A stretch of DNA of 5,719 nucleotides from Pseudomonadota bacterium (lineage in GTDB: Bacteria > Pseudomonadota > Alphaproteobacteria > Rhizobiales > Rhizobiaceae). The notes below the pieces were generated by a model. The model made no database searches, was not told where the DNA came from, and saw only the letters and a list, made by a program, of their open reading frames with translations. Below, one piece after another: positions 5,268 to 5,719 of the stretch; the stretch's first letter is position 1, and each line of letters begins with the position of its first letter. Where the stretch lies: the NCBI GenBank assembly GCA_023416545.1, contig JAEZHO010000407.1, forward strand, positions 1 to 5,719, read 5' to 3'. The position numbers and the translations under genes were made by a program.

Positions 5268-5719
5268 ATGTCCATCATTCAGTCGGAAGACACGGGCGCC
5301 TATCGCCCACCTGGTCCCGCCGTTCCGTCGCTGGGAAAGCCGGTTGCCGCAACGGCGGCCGGACTGACGCGGCTTGCGAGCCGCTACGGCCTGCTCGTCG
5401 GCTTTCTCGCCTTCTGGCAGGTGGCAAGTGAGGTGGGGTGGCTGAACCCGGCCGTCTTCCCGCCGCTCGATACCATTTTCGCCGCCCTCTGGCGGGGATT
5501 GGCGGGTGGCTTCCTCCTGGACGACATCGCCATCAGCCTGCAGCGCGCCGGCATCGCGTTTGCGGCAGCGGTCGTCATCGGCATCCCGCTCGGCTTGTTC
5601 ATGGGGCAGGGGAAGGCGGTCGAGCGCAGCCTCGACCCGATCCTCCAGCTCTTCCGGCAGACCTCGGCCCTTGCCCTCTATCCGGTCTTCATCCTGCTCC
5701 TGGGACTGGGGGAGGCCTC
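5268..5719 (+). CDS. ABC transporter permease, SsuC/TauC-like, N-terminal fragment (runs off right edge)
   Basis: The frame is open from ATG 5268 to the window end (150 complete codons). AGGAG at 5255-5259 lies eight bases upstream, and the gap from the monooxygenase stop is 21 bases. A polar N-terminal tail of about 38 residues precedes a first membrane helix (about 39-54, YGLLVGFLAFWQVAS). After that come LNPAVFPPLDTIFAALW, the SLQRAGIAFAAAVVIGIPLGLFMG helix (about 90-113), and SLDPILQLFRQTSALALYPVFILLLGLGEA, which enters the conserved loop that contacts the ATPase. This layout is that of inner-membrane permeases of sulfonate/taurine/nitrate importers. The ATPase and periplasmic binding protein are presumably beyond the edge. 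With the flavin enzymes upstream it suggests uptake of the monooxygenase substrate. The exact substrate cannot be read from the permease. Confidence 0.87.
   Translation, partial: MSIIQSEDTGAYRPPGPAVPSLGKPVAATAAGLTRLASRYGLLVGFLAFWQVASEVGWLNPAVFPPLDTIFAALWRGLAGGFLLDDIAISLQRAGIAFAAAVVIGIPLGLFMGQGKAVERSLDPILQLFRQTSALALYPVFILLLGLGEA

Noticed and set aside
5384..5602. A 72-codon minus-strand frame near the right edge
   Set aside because: It is antisense to the ABC permease, whose frame is open to the window end with membrane helices and a ribosome site.
1..5719. CRISPR array, tRNA/rRNA, insertion sequence or attachment site
   Set aside because: No regularly spaced repeats, no tRNA-like cloverleaf or TTCGA arm in context, no transposase-like protein and no flanking terminal repeats were seen on either strand.

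Overview
The window is GC-rich, gene-dense DNA with tight operons. Gene content and protein style point to an alphaproteobacterium, most likely Rhizobiales (Sinorhizobium/Ensifer/Rhizobium-like). That assignment is inferred from codon use and resemblance to known families; no marker gene is present.

Layout: (1) Bases 1-154 hold, on the minus strand, the first 51 codons of an SLC13/DASS-type anion permease that runs off the left edge. (2) Diverging from it, 316-783 encodes an Lrp/AsnC regulator that closely resembles the E. coli cysteine-responsive regulator DecR/CyuR (YbaO). (3) A probable terminator and a structured intergenic region follow. Then comes a likely operon: a 53-residue single-pass membrane protein (963-1124), an Rrf2-family regulator with a four-cysteine cluster (1262-1720), and a YdhS-like FAD/NAD(P)-binding protein (1758-3116). 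(4) After a strong hairpin at 3124-3152, a second plus-strand operon starts: an MsuE/SsuE-type FMN reductase (3268-3873), an NtaA/DszA/SnaA-type FMNH2-dependent monooxygenase (3897-5246), and an SsuC/TauC-like ABC permease (5268 to the right edge). Gaps between these three genes are only 21-23 bases.

The second operon reads as a two-component flavin monooxygenase system. The reductase would supply FMNH2, the monooxygenase would oxidise an organic substrate (probably organosulfur), and the ABC importer would bring that substrate in. The two regulators and the anion permease fit a sulfur/cysteine theme.

The most notable signal is a 21-base inverted repeat, roughly GTCTAC-N7-GTAGAC, that occurs three times: 244-264, 852-872 and 3227-3247. 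Each copy lies in the intergenic region before one of the transcription units, so the window looks like one small regulon sharing one operator. Both encoded regulators are candidates to bind it; the sequence alone does not decide which.
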